64,000 nt of DNA from positions 38,547,103 to 38,611,102 of the forward strand of contig OX457029.1 in NCBI GenBank assembly GCA_949752745.1, read 5' to 3'. The notes beneath the pieces were generated by a model that was given only the letters and a program-made list of their open reading frames with translations, had not been told where the DNA came from and searched no databases. Shown here piece by piece: positions 38,101-49,489 of the stretch. Numbering within the stretch: the first letter of the stretch is position 1; the number at the start of each line of letters is the position of its first letter. The stretch is from Protula sp. h YS-2021. Taxonomy: Eukaryota; Annelida; Polychaeta; Sabellida; Serpulidae. A program made the position numbers and the translations under genes.

Positions 38101-39356
38101 TCATTTATAAGCTGTTTGTTTGTTTGTTGTTCTCATAATCGTCATTTTTGACAAGCAAAGTTATGGTTAGAAAACGCCGCGCTTGTGAAAGATGCATATA
38201 TATTGTATTGTAAGTGCTCTTTATAGTTTATGCCCACGCAGCGCATACTAGAATATGGCACAACAAAATTCCCTAAAAACAAAACAATCTTTATATTTAA
38301 GAAAAGGAAAATAGCATGTTTAATCCATTTTAGAAGGATTTTATAAGCACGAAAAAGTGTCCCTGTTTAAGTCAGATTATTGTCAACACATAATCTGAAT
38401 ATTGAATAATAACATGTTTTTTGTATCAACAGAAGAAAACATTGTTGTGAATGACCTCTGCATATGGCGGTATGGAGCTTGGGGAGACCATGTTGATTGT
38501 GGCCCCGGATGGGTAAGCAAAGACATATTTGTAAGACTTTTAGCAGGGTAATCCTTCCAACCTTTTAGTTTCACAGAAATAATTTCATGACCTGAAACGG
38601 AAAGAAATATAATTATTTATAGTTCTCGAAGGTTTTAACGATATCAGTTTTTAAACGGAGAGATCATCGAAGATGATCAGTTGTCAATTAATGCTTAGCC
38701 TTACATGAACTAGTGAAGTGATTGAAAAATTAGATAAACTTCTAAAGGTTGGCGAATTTGTTATTTTAGTCAATTAATTGCTTATTATGGTTATCGGGAT
38801 TATATTTCACCAGTTTATTGCAAACTTGTTCCTAGTGAAGAAAACAAATATTTCTGGTACAGATCAGTTGTTCAACAGTTTTTTACCGTTATCGTAATTT
38901 GTCAAGTTTAAATGTGCTAATAAAGCTAGACCCAAAAACGGTGCCTAGAGCAATAACGTTTGTTAGCTATAAATTAATAATCAAATTGTTTGTACTATGG
39001 TTGTTCTTGTGTGTATCTTTGCTCTTACCAAAGAAATCCAGACACTGAACTCAGAATTTCACAGACTGACAAAGAGAAAAATGTAAGCATGCAAGTAATA
39101 AAGGTTGTATCTTGTTCAAGATAATGCAAGGTTACTGTGGCTCTGGTGACCGATATGACTGCCATGGGGAATCGCATGGTAGGAATTTAATGCTTTGTAT
39201 ATCTGCATTTATAAAAGAAGCAATTATAAAAGTGGAACACTTAATTTTTTGTATGCATATTGAAAAATGCAATGTAACTGTTGTTTGAAGACTAATGGGA
39301 TTTTGATTTTGTATCTGTGGTTTATAGGTGTATACTGCTGCGAACTGAACCAGTAA
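35124..39356 (+). CDS. Secreted protein with three six-cysteine repeats (175 aa, six exons)
   Basis: Exons 35124-35209, 36279-36415, 36963-37100, 38433-38512, 39121-39178 and 39328-39356 join in frame at every GT-AG junction. Residues 1-19 form a signal peptide (MSNFGTFLCVFLAGVLVNA). The mature part has three repeats, each with six cysteines in the pattern C-x(n)-G-x-[YW]-G-[ED]-x2-x-C-x(8-10)-C-x-S-G-x(4)-C-x(6-8)-CC. Key segments are GWYGEFTNC, GGYGEHIEC and GAWGDHVDC; ACGSGSKADC, LCTSGLHPSC and YCGSGDRYDC; and DCC, TCC and YCC. Three Gly-Trp/Tyr-Gly repeats with G-D-rich turns recall vitelline membrane outer layer protein 1 (beta-prism), but the cysteine pattern is not the same and homology is only a guess. 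The protein is probably disulfide-rich and extracellular. Intron 3 holds a LINE remnant and intron 1 a MITE-like element. Confidence 0.75.
35932..36193. mobile_element. MITE-like element in intron 1 of the cysteine-rich gene
   Basis: GGGGGCACTTTGTATCA at the left is answered by TGATACAAAGTGCGCTC at the right, an inverted repeat of about 15 bp enclosing some 260 bp with no coding sequence. The target duplication was not resolved. Confidence 0.45.
37577..38090 (+). pseudogene. LINE C-terminal remnant (L1/Tx1-like) in intron 3
   Basis: A 136-codon open frame followed in the same frame, after one stop, by about 35 more codons. It contains ACKYCDTSDTIILLLELS, resembling the cysteine knuckle 'C..C......HLf..C' near the end of L1-type LINE proteins. 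Next is FEKCYFLLG, then IKYHIYQFRVNEGNF, like the 'aK..IyksR...' motif, and finally ELKLKWTYFGEVF. The order and spacing fit that region. The missing histidine and cysteine and the stop show decay. It lies in the sense direction inside the third intron of the cysteine-rich gene. Confidence 0.4.
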
Positions 39357-40981
39357 ATCAACCCAGTAAAAATCATAATGTTCACATAGATTTGCATTGT
39401 CCTGTCTCAACTGAAATAAACTTTCTGAAGCAAAATGTTCTTTCGTTGTTTGACCTGAGCCTCGATTGGGATATAAACAAATCGGAAATAAGCAGGAGAT
39501 CAAGTTATGACTGGCAGCGTAACCAAAGCAATCACAGATATGTATAATTTGCTAATTTGCTAGTGATAAATAGTATACAAGTAACCATAGCATGACCAGA
39601 GTTGCCAGTTATGAAGATTGGATAACTTAGGTTTCTTGCACATTTCGAAATATTTTGGGTTTTACTTGATCAATTTATTTCACAACTTCATTAAGCTGGG
39701 ACCGATATCTTGCATATTACGAAATATGTTACACAACAATCCAATACCTCTTTGTATACTTAATATAATTAACACCGCGTTAGCTTCATCTCCAGCTCTG
39801 ATAAAAAGAAGAGTGCTATAAAGTTAAAGGTTTCTTACAATGGATAGCCATTGTTCATTATTTTCAAAAGATTTTTAGTATTAACTTTGCATTTTTACTT
39901 TTCTAGCGCTATGTTCGTATTTATTTGATATGATTTAGTACTGGAAAGGTAACTCTATGTAACTTTTGTGAGATAAAAACGGATGGTATGACCTAAGAGG
40001 TACCAACGCTTTTGTTGGTTTAGCGCAGGCAACTCTCTGTTACTGTCATCTACTCGTCTTTGCGTCAATGAAATTCATTCATATTTCATTGACGCAAGGT
40101 CATTATAAGGTGTCACTGATTACATGTTATGTGCACATATTAGTTGTAAAAATTTTTCTATTCTATATTGACAAATCATAAATCAGATATACTATGATAT
40201 ACTAATTTCATTTTAGAATTTGTTTAAGCCACAAAGTAAGTTTTTCATAAAATTCAGGAAAACCATGAATAAAACACATAAATAGAACGTCTATAGCAAA
40301 ATAATTCTCAACAGATTTTAGTTGAAATCTCTTACTTTTCCTCTTCAACTTGTACTTTTGGTTGCTGTGTTGCTGAGTGCATTATGACCATATATATAAG
40401 ATATATTTAAATTTCGATCTGTAATGTTGAAATAATATTTCCATACCAGATACAAAGCAGCCTTATAATTACACCATGATGAAGTGTTGCCAGGTAAATG
40501 TATTCTTTGGCAAAATATAATCAAAAAAATATACTTTATAAATCTTTCGGTTTAAAAGATGAGTTCAGCTAGAAAAAACACACGTATACCGCGATTATGC
40601 ATAAAGCCCACCTGGAGCATATCTAGTTACTGTGCTACAAGTTACAAATCACGTAATTTCTACACATATATTACATGAAATCATGCGATATTTAAAATCA
40701 AGCAAATTTCAAATTTCAGATAATTAATCAATATTTTTTCATCCATTGATTCAATATTATTTCTCGACTTATTTGGTATAATGTTTATAAAATCAATTTG
40801 TGCTGCACACATCTTAACACATAAATTAAAGCAAGACATAAATCAATACCCAACTGGTTCTCGCTTCAAGAAAAACTTCTTCTTGACCCATCAGTAACAC
40901 TAACAAATCAAGTAGTTGATGTATGTTTGCTGTTACTTCGTGATATTTTTGCAACATTCACTAGTAGTTTAATAATACGGA
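39357..40981. other. Intergenic region between the cysteine-rich gene and PAQR copy 2
   Basis: No gene recognised. A perfect hairpin lies at 40060-40096. The rest is AT-rich without clear repeats. Confidence 0.4.
40060..40096. repeat. Perfect 15-bp hairpin
   Basis: TTGCGTCAATGAAAT and ATTTCATTGACGCAA are exact inverse copies around a 7-base loop. It could be the core of a small palindromic repeat. No terminator role is implied in a eukaryote. Confidence 0.6.
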
Positions 40982-41977
40982 ATGACAATGAAGAAAAGCG
41001 ACATCTCACCTGTTTTAAGGCTCCCTTACATAGAGGCAGGATATCGCAAAAGCTACGAATCCCGCTGTTATTATATAAAAAGTCTATTTAAAATTCACAA
41101 TGAGACATTAAATATATGAACTCATTTAATAGCCATATTCATTATGACGTACGAAGTTGCTGTGACAACGAAATACATAGATTATTTCAACAATAGGAAT
41201 AGTTTTGCTGTGTTAACATTTGGCTTGGGTGCTATTGAATATTCATTCGCGAGTACCTTAGCGCATCTTATGCATGGGAGATCAGAATACGAGCATTATA
41301 CATACTTCCAGTTTGACTACGTTGGTATAAATATGTATGTTCAGGGAGGGACAGCGTTGTGCTTCTTCCTCACCGGCACTGAAACATTCTACAACACATG
41401 GGGATCGTGGCCCGTTCCCTGGATACAGGTACTTTTAAGTGTCGCGGGCGTAATTTCTATGAGCTATGCTAACTCTCTGCAGAACTATTCTTTACATCGC
41501 GTGTTCGTTCAATTGATTACTATTGTTTTATCAATCCTATTCTCCGGACTTCCACTGTGGTACAAAATATGCCAAGTAATATCTAGCCAAGATGTGGAGG
41601 CCTTCTGGGTTGAAGTTTTTCCATATTGTATTCACATTGTGCTTTTTACCACAGCCGCATTTTTCTATTCTACAAAGATCCCAGAACGTTTTTATCCAGG
41701 ACGATTTGACATTTGTGGGCAAAGTCACCAAATAGTCCATGTTTTGGTAACACTCACGTCACTTGCACAATTTAAAACGATACAGCAGTTGTACAACCGT
41801 AGACTCGACCACTTGACCATATTAGCCAATCCTTGTATTTGGAATACGATTGTGCCACATCTGTGTGTTTTGCTGTTAAGCTTTCTTTATATTATTGCTA
41901 CGCACCAGCAAAGAAAGGAACAGGCACACAATGACTACCAACTATTTCATCGATTAAAAGAATACAAAAAGAAGTAA
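40982..41977 (+). pseudogene. PAQR class II copy 2, disrupted by one stop codon
   Basis: One open PAQR frame interrupted only at 41117-41119, where TGA stands in place of the TGG for the conserved tryptophan of the N-terminal signature (HNETLNI-stop-THL; the PAQR copies at 4633 and 43937 have Trp here). Before it, 45 codons match the start of the other copies (YIEAGYRKSYESRCYYIKS). After it, the frame runs on to the normal C-terminus, keeping STLAH, FQFDY and SHQIVH with its metal ligands. No frameshift was seen. This indicates very recent loss, a null allele of a segregating gene, or a sequencing error. A start at the downstream ATG (41144) would omit the N-terminal signature and start of the first helix, so a working short form is unlikely. 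Confidence 0.85.
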
Positions 41978-43936
41978 GTAATAAAGCAAATATCTGTTAT
42001 TTGTTTAAGGTGCTGGAAGCTCGTGATTGTGGTAGAAACAATTGTTTCTGTCACACTTCATTTGCCATAGATGTGATTAGAAATTGTTAAATGATGCATC
42101 ATTTTGCTTACGGTTGCATAGCTAAATGTTAGATTTCTTTCTTTAAGCAAACTAATAAGAGTTGTTTTCTTTAAATCATTGTCTAAGTGCTAATAAGTAC
42201 ACGCTCACTTACAAATTACCCATAACAGACCCCTATACATTGCTATGTATTTTCTAAACAGTCTTGTAAAGTGTCCATGTGTACAACAGGGACTGCTCTC
42301 AGATGTTACCCATTGCAACAGAAATCAATTTGGCTTCAGGTGGACCTTCAAAACATGAAACAAAAGCTCGAACACAAGCCGATTAGCCACTTAATGATAT
42401 ACGCAAGCAAGTATTAGATAATGCACCTGCCCTTCCGTATAAATGAAGGTAGATTTATTCATTTGGGAACACGCTTATAGTTCTGGCGTTTAATGTTTGT
42501 TTAGGTTCTTCTACCTGGGGATAATGAAATTGGATCCTCATGCGCTCTATTCTATTATTAAAAAGAGATTATATCAACAAACAAATTATTCTTATTCATG
42601 AATATATTTACATTAAATATATTCATTGAACAGTATTGAGAACTAATGTTTGCTTTTTTTTATTAATGGTTTTTGCATATTGCCTTTGTTATGTGTTATT
42701 TATGGTATGAAGTGGTAGTATTTGACTTGTTTATTTGATTTTAATTAAACTGTCTTTGCTCATCATGATTCGATATGAATTTAATCTTGAAACTGTTGTC
42801 TTGTTAGTTATTTAGTAGATATATCATATTAGACATCTGTTGTGGGCAGAATGAATATATTGTATTATTACTGTTTTTTACTTATACTAAGTTTGCACAG
42901 TAAAATGTTGTTTATGTTCCTTCTTAAACATAAAATTAAAAGCACCATCAACACTAACGATATTTGTATTTAAAAAGCTCATTGAAGTCCTGGTTTTGGA
43001 GGAACACAAAGGTAATAAATTGTAACATTATTGATCAGTGATCCGTCGTTTTACGGTGTATCGGACTGTGAATCCAGGAAAGACAGTGTAGCTAACATTT
43101 GCATGTTCAAGCTTTAACCTTTAAAATATTTCGTATGCAACGAATTCGTTTGTCAGTATTGAAACGGCACACTGCTTGAGCACCTCGCCTAATATTTTAA
43201 AAAGAATGTAATGAACAGTTCAATAAGACATGCACGCAAATTGCTCATTGCATTCGAAGCTGAATATGATCTTTACTGGCCGAAACCATTGCTACGTTTC
43301 ATTACATGCCATTCAGGAACCAGTCGTAAAACATAGAACATAACAACAAGCTAGAGCATATAGATCTATATGCTTCTGCTCTCAGTTGGAAAGGTAATGT
43401 ATAAAGCATCTTCAGAGACATTCGAAATAATATTTCTGCATTGATCGCAACATTCGTATAGAAAGTAAAGTTAGATGAAGGTATTTTTATATGAGTATGT
43501 TGCACTTATCGTGAGCTTTACATTATACCGTCTTAATGGCTCCTTAAAAAATCCAAATTTATGCCTGGATAATACAATTCAATGTATGTCAGTAAATATT
43601 TCTACAGTCAGAGCCTATGATTGTTATGACACTGTTAAAAAGACAAAGAACAGCAATCTATATACCGTATCTTTCTCACTATCTGGTTTTCAGCTCACTG
43701 ATTGTCACGCCTAGCCTGGTTGGTTTGGTGATTGTCTGGCAATTCCATGGTTCCAGATTCAATTTCGGTAAGGAGTCGCATGCAAGGACTGACATCTTCT
43801 ACATTTCTTTAGCTTTAGAAAGACAGTGAAGTGTTTATCACGTATTTAGCCTATCATTTTTCTTGCCGTTCGGTTGAAATGACGCAAGCTCAGTGAGCAT
43901 ATGAAAACTATATATATATCAAGAAATATATTAACC
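41978..43936. other. Intergenic region between PAQR copies 2 and 3
   Basis: No gene recognised over about 2 kb. A possible tRNA-derived SINE relic lies at 43700-43830, close upstream of the third PAQR gene. Confidence 0.4.
43700..43830 (+). repeat. Possible tRNA-derived SINE relic
   Basis: AGCCTGGTTGGTTTGGTGA resembles a pol III A box, and GGTTCCAGATTC about 35 bp later resembles a B box. About 75 bp of unique tail follow. The match is weak and no target duplication was found. Confidence 0.25.
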
Positions 43937-45013
43937 ATGCCAAAAAAAATTAAAGATCTAATTAAACTAAAATCACTTCAAATAGTCATGCGCAAAGTAT
44001 TTTATGAACCACAAGTTACACTTAGCAGTGTTGAAGTTCCTCCTCCTATGCAAAATCTATACATTGAAGCAGGATATCGAAAATACCACAAATCATGGCA
44101 ATATTATGTCACCAGTCTATTTCATAGGCACAACGAAGCTCTCAACATATGGACGCATTTAGTTGCAGCTTTTGCCATGATCTACCAACTGTTAATGACT
44201 TCAAAATATGTGGATTACTTTAGCGATACAAATAGTCTACCAGTTTTTGTATTTGGCCTAGGCACAATTGAGTACTCCTTCACAAGCGCATTGGCCCATT
44301 TAATGCAAGGTAAATCTATATATCACCACTATACTTTTTTCCAAATTGACTTCATTACTGTAAACATAAATCTACAGGGAAGCTGTATGATATACTTCTT
44401 TTTCTGTGGCACAGAACAATTTTATAATACATGGGGGTCATGGTTTATCCCCTGGATGCAGGCGTTACTAAGTACAGGTAGTGCACTTTCTATGAGTTTA
44501 ACAAAATTGAATCCCTCAAGCCATTCGCCAATGGATATTTGTCTTCTCGTTACTCCTGTAGCTGTATCAATGCTGTTTTGTGGTCTTCCTCTTTGGTACA
44601 AAACTGCTGACGTCATCATCAATCAAAATATGGATGCCTTTTGGAATGAAGCCTTCCCATTCCTTACACATCCTTTGATGGGATTCCTTGCAGGTTTTGT
44701 ATTTGCTATTAAAATACCAGAGCGTTTTTCTCCGGGGACTTTTGATATCATTGGACATAGTCATCAAATATTTCACGTCTTTGGAACAACAGTTTCCTTG
44801 ATGCAGTTTCGCACTATATCACACTTTTACAACAAAAGATCCATTCATCTGACTGCCTTAGCAAAGCCAACTATTTGGAATACAATTGTACCTCATGTGT
44901 GTGCAATTTTGCTTGGTCTTATTAGCGTCTTTGTTTTGCAAAAGCAAACGAAAGCAAAAGCAAAAGATGATTTCACAAAATTTGAAGCTTCAGCACAAAG
45001 CAAGATGAAATGA
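43937..45013 (+). CDS. Membrane progestin receptor, PAQR class II copy 3 (358 aa)
   Basis: Intact single-exon PAQR gene. I chose the ATG at 43937 (ACCATGC, good context) over the in-frame ATG at 43901, which would add 12 residues. Motifs seen are HNEALNIWTHL, SALAHLMQ with the first metal histidine, FQIDF with the aspartate, and GHSHQIFH with the H-x3-H pair, as in canonical family members. Seven hydrophobic segments follow a polar N-terminus of about 70 residues, and the tail is lysine-rich. It is closely related to the gene at 4633 and to the broken copy at 40982. AATAAA occurs about 100 bp after the stop. The steroid ligand and G-protein coupling cannot be inferred. Confidence 0.93.
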   Translation: MPKKIKDLIKLKSLQIVMRKVFYEPQVTLSSVEVPPPMQNLYIEAGYRKYHKSWQYYVTSLFHRHNEALNIWTHLVAAFAMIYQLLMTSKYVDYFSDTNSLPVFVFGLGTIEYSFTSALAHLMQGKSIYHHYTFFQIDFITVNINLQGSCMIYFFFCGTEQFYNTWGSWFIPWMQALLSTGSALSMSLTKLNPSSHSPMDICLLVTPVAVSMLFCGLPLWYKTADVIINQNMDAFWNEAFPFLTHPLMGFLAGFVFAIKIPERFSPGTFDIIGHSHQIFHVFGTTVSLMQFRTISHFYNKRSIHLTALAKPTIWNTIVPHVCAILLGLISVFVLQKQTKAKAKDDFTKFEASAQSKMK

Positions 45014-45111
45014 TCATAACAGTTTGATTGCATCAAAGCATTGAAGATACTTCTTGATTCAGTGCACGTAAAATGTTGTTGACATTATCTTTGTGAAATT
45101 ACCTTGACTTC

Positions 45112-45120
45112 TAATAAATT
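45112..45120 (+). terminator. Polyadenylation signal of PAQR copy 3
   Basis: TAATAAATT about 100 bp after the stop codon; plausible cleavage signal by motif only. Confidence 0.35.
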
Positions 45121-47600
45121 ATTTAGTAATTTTTATGCACAAACAATATGCAGAAGTGGCATATCTTTAGTTTTGAGCCAACCACTTTGATTCCTGTGCG
45201 GCAAAAATTTCAACATATTATTCCATCATATGTCTCAATTCATTGGCATTGGCATGTAAATTATGTCTTTATGATGAATAAATACATTGTACAGTATTTA
45301 AAAGCTACAAATCGTTGAAAAAATGTATGTTGCGATAAGAACCGCATATTTGTGTTATATTCAAATCCTGTTGCAAAATGCAAGACAACGGATGAGCTCA
45401 TTTGATTAAAAATACTATATATTATATTTTACCAGCTAGTTAATATATTTAATGAACTATCCAGTTTAATTAAAAATCGAATGTAGTACTATGTGTTATT
45501 TTCACATAAATGATAAGCAAAGCCACCACTCATTGAACTGTGTCACTAAAAATACAATGATTTGGCTATATTGCTCCCTTAGTTACGGTTCAACGTTATA
45601 TTGATATGAGTGGTCATTTTTACGATTTCCAGTGATTGCAATGATGTATTATGAACTGTCTCTCTCTGTTCAGTAGTTTATAATTAGTTCTGAAGTATGC
45701 ATAGACGGTAGCAAACTGCATAATTGTTCCTGTCGTACGAATGACATATTAAAGTGTGTTATTGTGAAATATGTAAATCCTTTGATGATTTTTAAGATGT
45801 AATCATATTATAGAGAAAGTTTGATTTTGAATAAATAAAACCATTTCCACTTCTTTATTTTCCTTTCTTGACGACCTCGGTGATGTTTAGATTTAGGAAT
45901 AAGTTAACTGTGTAAATTCAAAACCATTCACGTAAGGAAGGCAAGACAGTGCACTGTTTCCTGCTTCCCACACGCAAGACAACCCGCCGTCATGATTCGG
46001 GTGATCTCCGTCCGTGCTTTCTATTCTCACAGGAATATTCCATTGGCTAGGCCATGAGAATTCCATTATACTCTTAATCTAGTTGATGAAGCAGTCCAAT
46101 TTTGGTATTTTTACGCCCACCAGGCAAGTGATCGTTATGAGGTATATCCTGATTAAAAAGATGACCATTTTGTTCAGTTTCCGTTCTGTATAAGAATGAG
46201 AGTGGATCCTATACACAACACATTGATAAATTTCTGGAAAGAATTGTTAGCTAACTCCACTGCCGTGAGTGGGCAATGATATTCAACGCACCTAGTAAAT
46301 ATAAATACAATTTAAAAGGAGGCCATTTGTCTTAATCCAATAGAATATAACTTAGATACTCAGAAACTTGATTGATTAGGTAAACCGCAGTCCATTTAAA
46401 ACACCCATGCTTCAAAAACTGTTTTTCTAGTTTTGCAACATTTAAAATTTAAACATATATGATAGACACTATAACATAACCCCCATAACACAGGTAAAAA
46501 GAAGACCAACATTAGAAGCAATGAAAATAAGTTCGAAGTAAGAACTGGCATAATATGAGTTCTATTGTAAGGTAAAAAGCAGAAAGAATGCAACCAGAAA
46601 ATAACAAAAGTAAGTTAACTAGAAATTAAAAACAGTTTGATCCTAGTATCAAAATTCCCAAATAGGTTATAGTAAAATTATATAAAAACAAGTATTGATA
46701 TGGATAAAAGAATTAATCCTCCTGAAAACAGTGTTTTATTGCCCATTAGCTATGATACAATGCAGCATTTCTAGTTGATCGACCTCAATGTTTAAGAAAT
46801 TCATTAACATTTTATATGCATAAATGGACATTAAATTTTTGGCTTTGAACCCGTTATAACGCATGAAAATGCTATGATATAGCTGATAGTACAAGCTCTT
46901 GGTCTCTTCACTACAGACAAAGAATGAGCAAATACTTCGAGCACGTGTTGTGCGCTCTATCTTTGCCGTTAGGCTTAACGGCAAATATCTCAGCGGTGGC
47001 ACTTATATTAAGCGTTTCGGGGATGCTCTCATCAAATAAACAACAAGCGAAGAGCGATCCGTCTATTTATTGCAAGATTGCTACGAAGTAACGTCACATT
47101 AATGTTTATGACGTTATATTTTATTTATGCCAAAAATCATTTTAATGTTTCATCAACGTAGGGTTTTTGGTGATTATGCAAGTATCAATGGCAAAAACCC
47201 CGGGATGGTTAAGCTGGAGTCCACACAAATGACCACAGGTTAAAAAAATCCCTGATAACCGGACAAAAGACTACAGGCCATATGATCAACAGCAAAAACC
47301 GACTATTTGACCACCAGGTTATTTTTGTGATATTATTTATTATTTCTTGGGGCGGAATTTGCAATCATTTTTTCACACAGATAGTCCTTTTCTGAAGTTG
47401 CCTAAATAAAGGAAGGCTCCGCCATTCAATTTCACAATGTCTCACTACCGAGTTTATAGACATAAACTTTATAATAAAGACTGAGTAAATCAACAAATGT
47501 TGCAATATTGTTATAGATTTAAGCTGTGTGTATTTAAGTGTATTAATAAAACTATTCAACATATGTCTTGTTTTTTTCTGAACTGGCTGCTATTCTTGCA
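45121..47600. other. Intergenic region, nothing recognised
   Basis: About 2.5 kb without a supportable gene. Short open frames have no domain, and no tandem repeat of note was seen. Confidence 0.4.
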
Positions 47601-47608
47601 TCAATTGC

Positions 47609-47895
47609 TTGAACTACAACATGTTGAACAATATGTTAACAACACATAGTCAACAACATGTTGAACATGTTGAACATGTTCAACTTGTTCAACAACATGT
47701 TGAATATGTTGAACTTGTTGAACAGCATGTTGAACATGTTCAACTTAGTCAACAACATGTTGAACATGTTCAACTTGTTCAACAACATGTTGAACATGTT
47801 GAACTTGTTGAACAACATGTTGAACATGTTGAACTTGTTGAACAACAGTTTGTTGAACAATTGTTGTACAACAACTTGTTGCACAATTGTTAAAC
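47609..47895. repeat. 30-bp minisatellite of GTTGAAC/GTTCAAC dyads
   Basis: Units like CAACATGTTGAACATGTTCAACTTGTTCAA repeat about six times, then break down into TTGTTGAACAA-like sequence. GTTGAACATGTTCAAC is a perfect 16-bp palindrome. Because the period is a multiple of three, open frames run through on both strands (for example ten-residue repeats QHVEHVQLVQ). These are by-products with no other sign of coding. Confidence 0.9.
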
Positions 47896-47954
47896 AACTT
47901 GCTAAAAAAACTTGATGAGAAATACTATGACGTAATATCTTCCAAAAATAAAAA

Positions 47955-48095
47955 AATAATTCGAACACATGTTTCAATGGGGGCTCTTGCCATTCGAACA
48001 CTGTCTTTGAATGGGAGGCTTGTCATTCGAACACATGTTTGAATGGGAGGGGGAGGGGTGCTTGCCATTCGAACACCATCTTTGAATGGGAGTGT
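47955..48095. repeat. Tandem repeat with CCATTCGAACAC and TTTGAATGGGAG
   Basis: Four imperfect units, each with a CATTCGAACAC segment followed by TTTGAATGGGAG; the two parts are themselves partly inverse (ATTCGAA/TTTGAAT). Confidence 0.65.
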
Positions 48096-48106
48096 GCTCC
48101 CACAAA

Positions 48107-48430
48107 GTGTTTACAGCCACCTATGGAAATAGTCTCTTTAATCACTCTAAACTAGACATAAAACAAAATCAAACGGTGAAATTTTCATTCAAATCGGTTA
48201 ACCATGACGGAAGTTATCTCACTTTTAAGTTAAAATTTTAAGGTGAATCAATTATGCATACAGCCACCTGTGCAAATAGCCTGTGTTTTTTTATGTCAAA
48301 ACTAGATATAAAACTGAATCAAATGGTAAAATTTTCATTCAAATCGGTTAATTATAACAAAAGTTATCCCACTTTTTCACTTTTTACAAAGTTTCAATTA
48401 TGCTTACAACCACCTATGCAAATAGTCTAT
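48107..48430. repeat. ~147-bp tandem repeat, two full units and a partial
   Basis: Each unit begins ACAGCCACCTATGCAAATAG and contains ATTTTCATTCAAATCGGTTA and AGTTATCCCACTTTT. Units start at about 48112, 48260 and 48408. The last is cut off by the CRE pair. Confidence 0.75.
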
Positions 48431-48431
48431 A

Positions 48432-48456
48432 TGACGTCATTATGACGTCACTTCCT
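48432..48456. promoter_or_regulatory. Two consensus CREs one helical turn apart, then an ETS-like site
   Basis: TGACGTCA occurs at 48432-48439 and 48443-48450, spaced 11 bp start to start, followed at once by CTTCCTG (inverse of the ETS core GGAA). No gene start is visible downstream, so a role is only possible. Confidence 0.35.
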
Positions 48457-49154
48457 GTTTTCGGACGCCCACTTTCGTACTACTGTTGGCTTTGGAACCT
48501 TTGGACAAGTCTGTCCTCATGCCCATTTAAGCAGCCTTTATGTTAGCCCGGAAATTATCACAAAGAGAGTTAGCGGATTTATTTTTATTTGTTTTTATTC
48601 GAACTTTTTAACTGGATGGTTGCACAGAATCATGTTATTTATACAACCCTCTCCCCACGTGGAATTAAGTTTTACTTTATTTTTATTTATTTATTTTTTT
48701 TGTGGTTTTGGATGGCTAGATCAAGTGTTGCCCAATCAAATTTTGTTTGACATTCTGAATGGACAACGGTTTATGCCATTACCCAAAAGTAACAGGCCCT
48801 CCGTTTGTTCGTTTCCAACATCAAACTGCTTTCGTGAGAGACCCTTACACAGAGGTCAACTATTTAATAACAACGAGATATTTTGACAGTTGACAATTGC
48901 GAGTATATTCAAACCGAAATTTCATAGCGAAAGTAAGTTTATAACGAACGGAAATTATTTGATGTTTTGGGTTGGTTCGAATACATGTTTGGCATGTGAA
49001 ATGACAAAACCACATTTATTTTTCATTTCGTGTTTCAAGGAGCGATAAAAAATTACAGCTTTGCAGCGCAGTTAAGTTGCTTGCTTTCTCAAAATACTTT
49101 TTTTTTTCAAAGGCATTACCGGTGGTGTATTTAATAACCGGTGGGCGATAATTG
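48457..49154. other. Intergenic, nothing recognised
   Basis: No domain in the short open frame at 48620-48886. AT-rich with T-runs. Confidence 0.35.
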
Positions 49155-49470
49155 AAAGTTCAAGCATTGTTCCAAGTAGGGATTAGTAGAAGTATCACTG
49201 GCCGTAGATTCTGTGGTGGACCTTTAGGTTTGCCTGGTTTTGGTAGAGGTGTTAATAGTCCAATAGATATTTCTTTTGGGTATTCCCCTGTTTCGCATAC
49301 ATTGTTTAAGATATCTGCTATAAAATCGCTTATTTTCAGGGGAGCACACTTTAAATGTTCTGCTTTTAATTTGTCGATTCCGGCACTCCTGTTGTTTTCT
49401 TTAAATGATTTAATTGCTTTATTTCTTCGCTGGTGAAAGGACTTTTTAGTTTTTTTTTCGGTTTTGTTGC
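49155..49470 (-). mobile_element. Inverted LINE fragment (start of reverse transcriptase)
   Basis: The minus strand encodes the segment NNRSAGIDKLKAEHLKCAPL and ETGEYPKEISIGLLTPLPKP. It is the same region as 50430-50720 on the plus strand and nearly identical to it. The two form an inverted repeat of about 300 bp arms. It is probably a separate, truncated insertion of the same LINE family. Confidence 0.75.
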
Positions 49471-49489
49471 GGCCATCCCATATAACAAC

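Noticed and set aside
47609..48001. Repetitive proteins on both strands
   Set aside because: The 30-bp period keeps frames open by arithmetic, and there is no start context or splice support.
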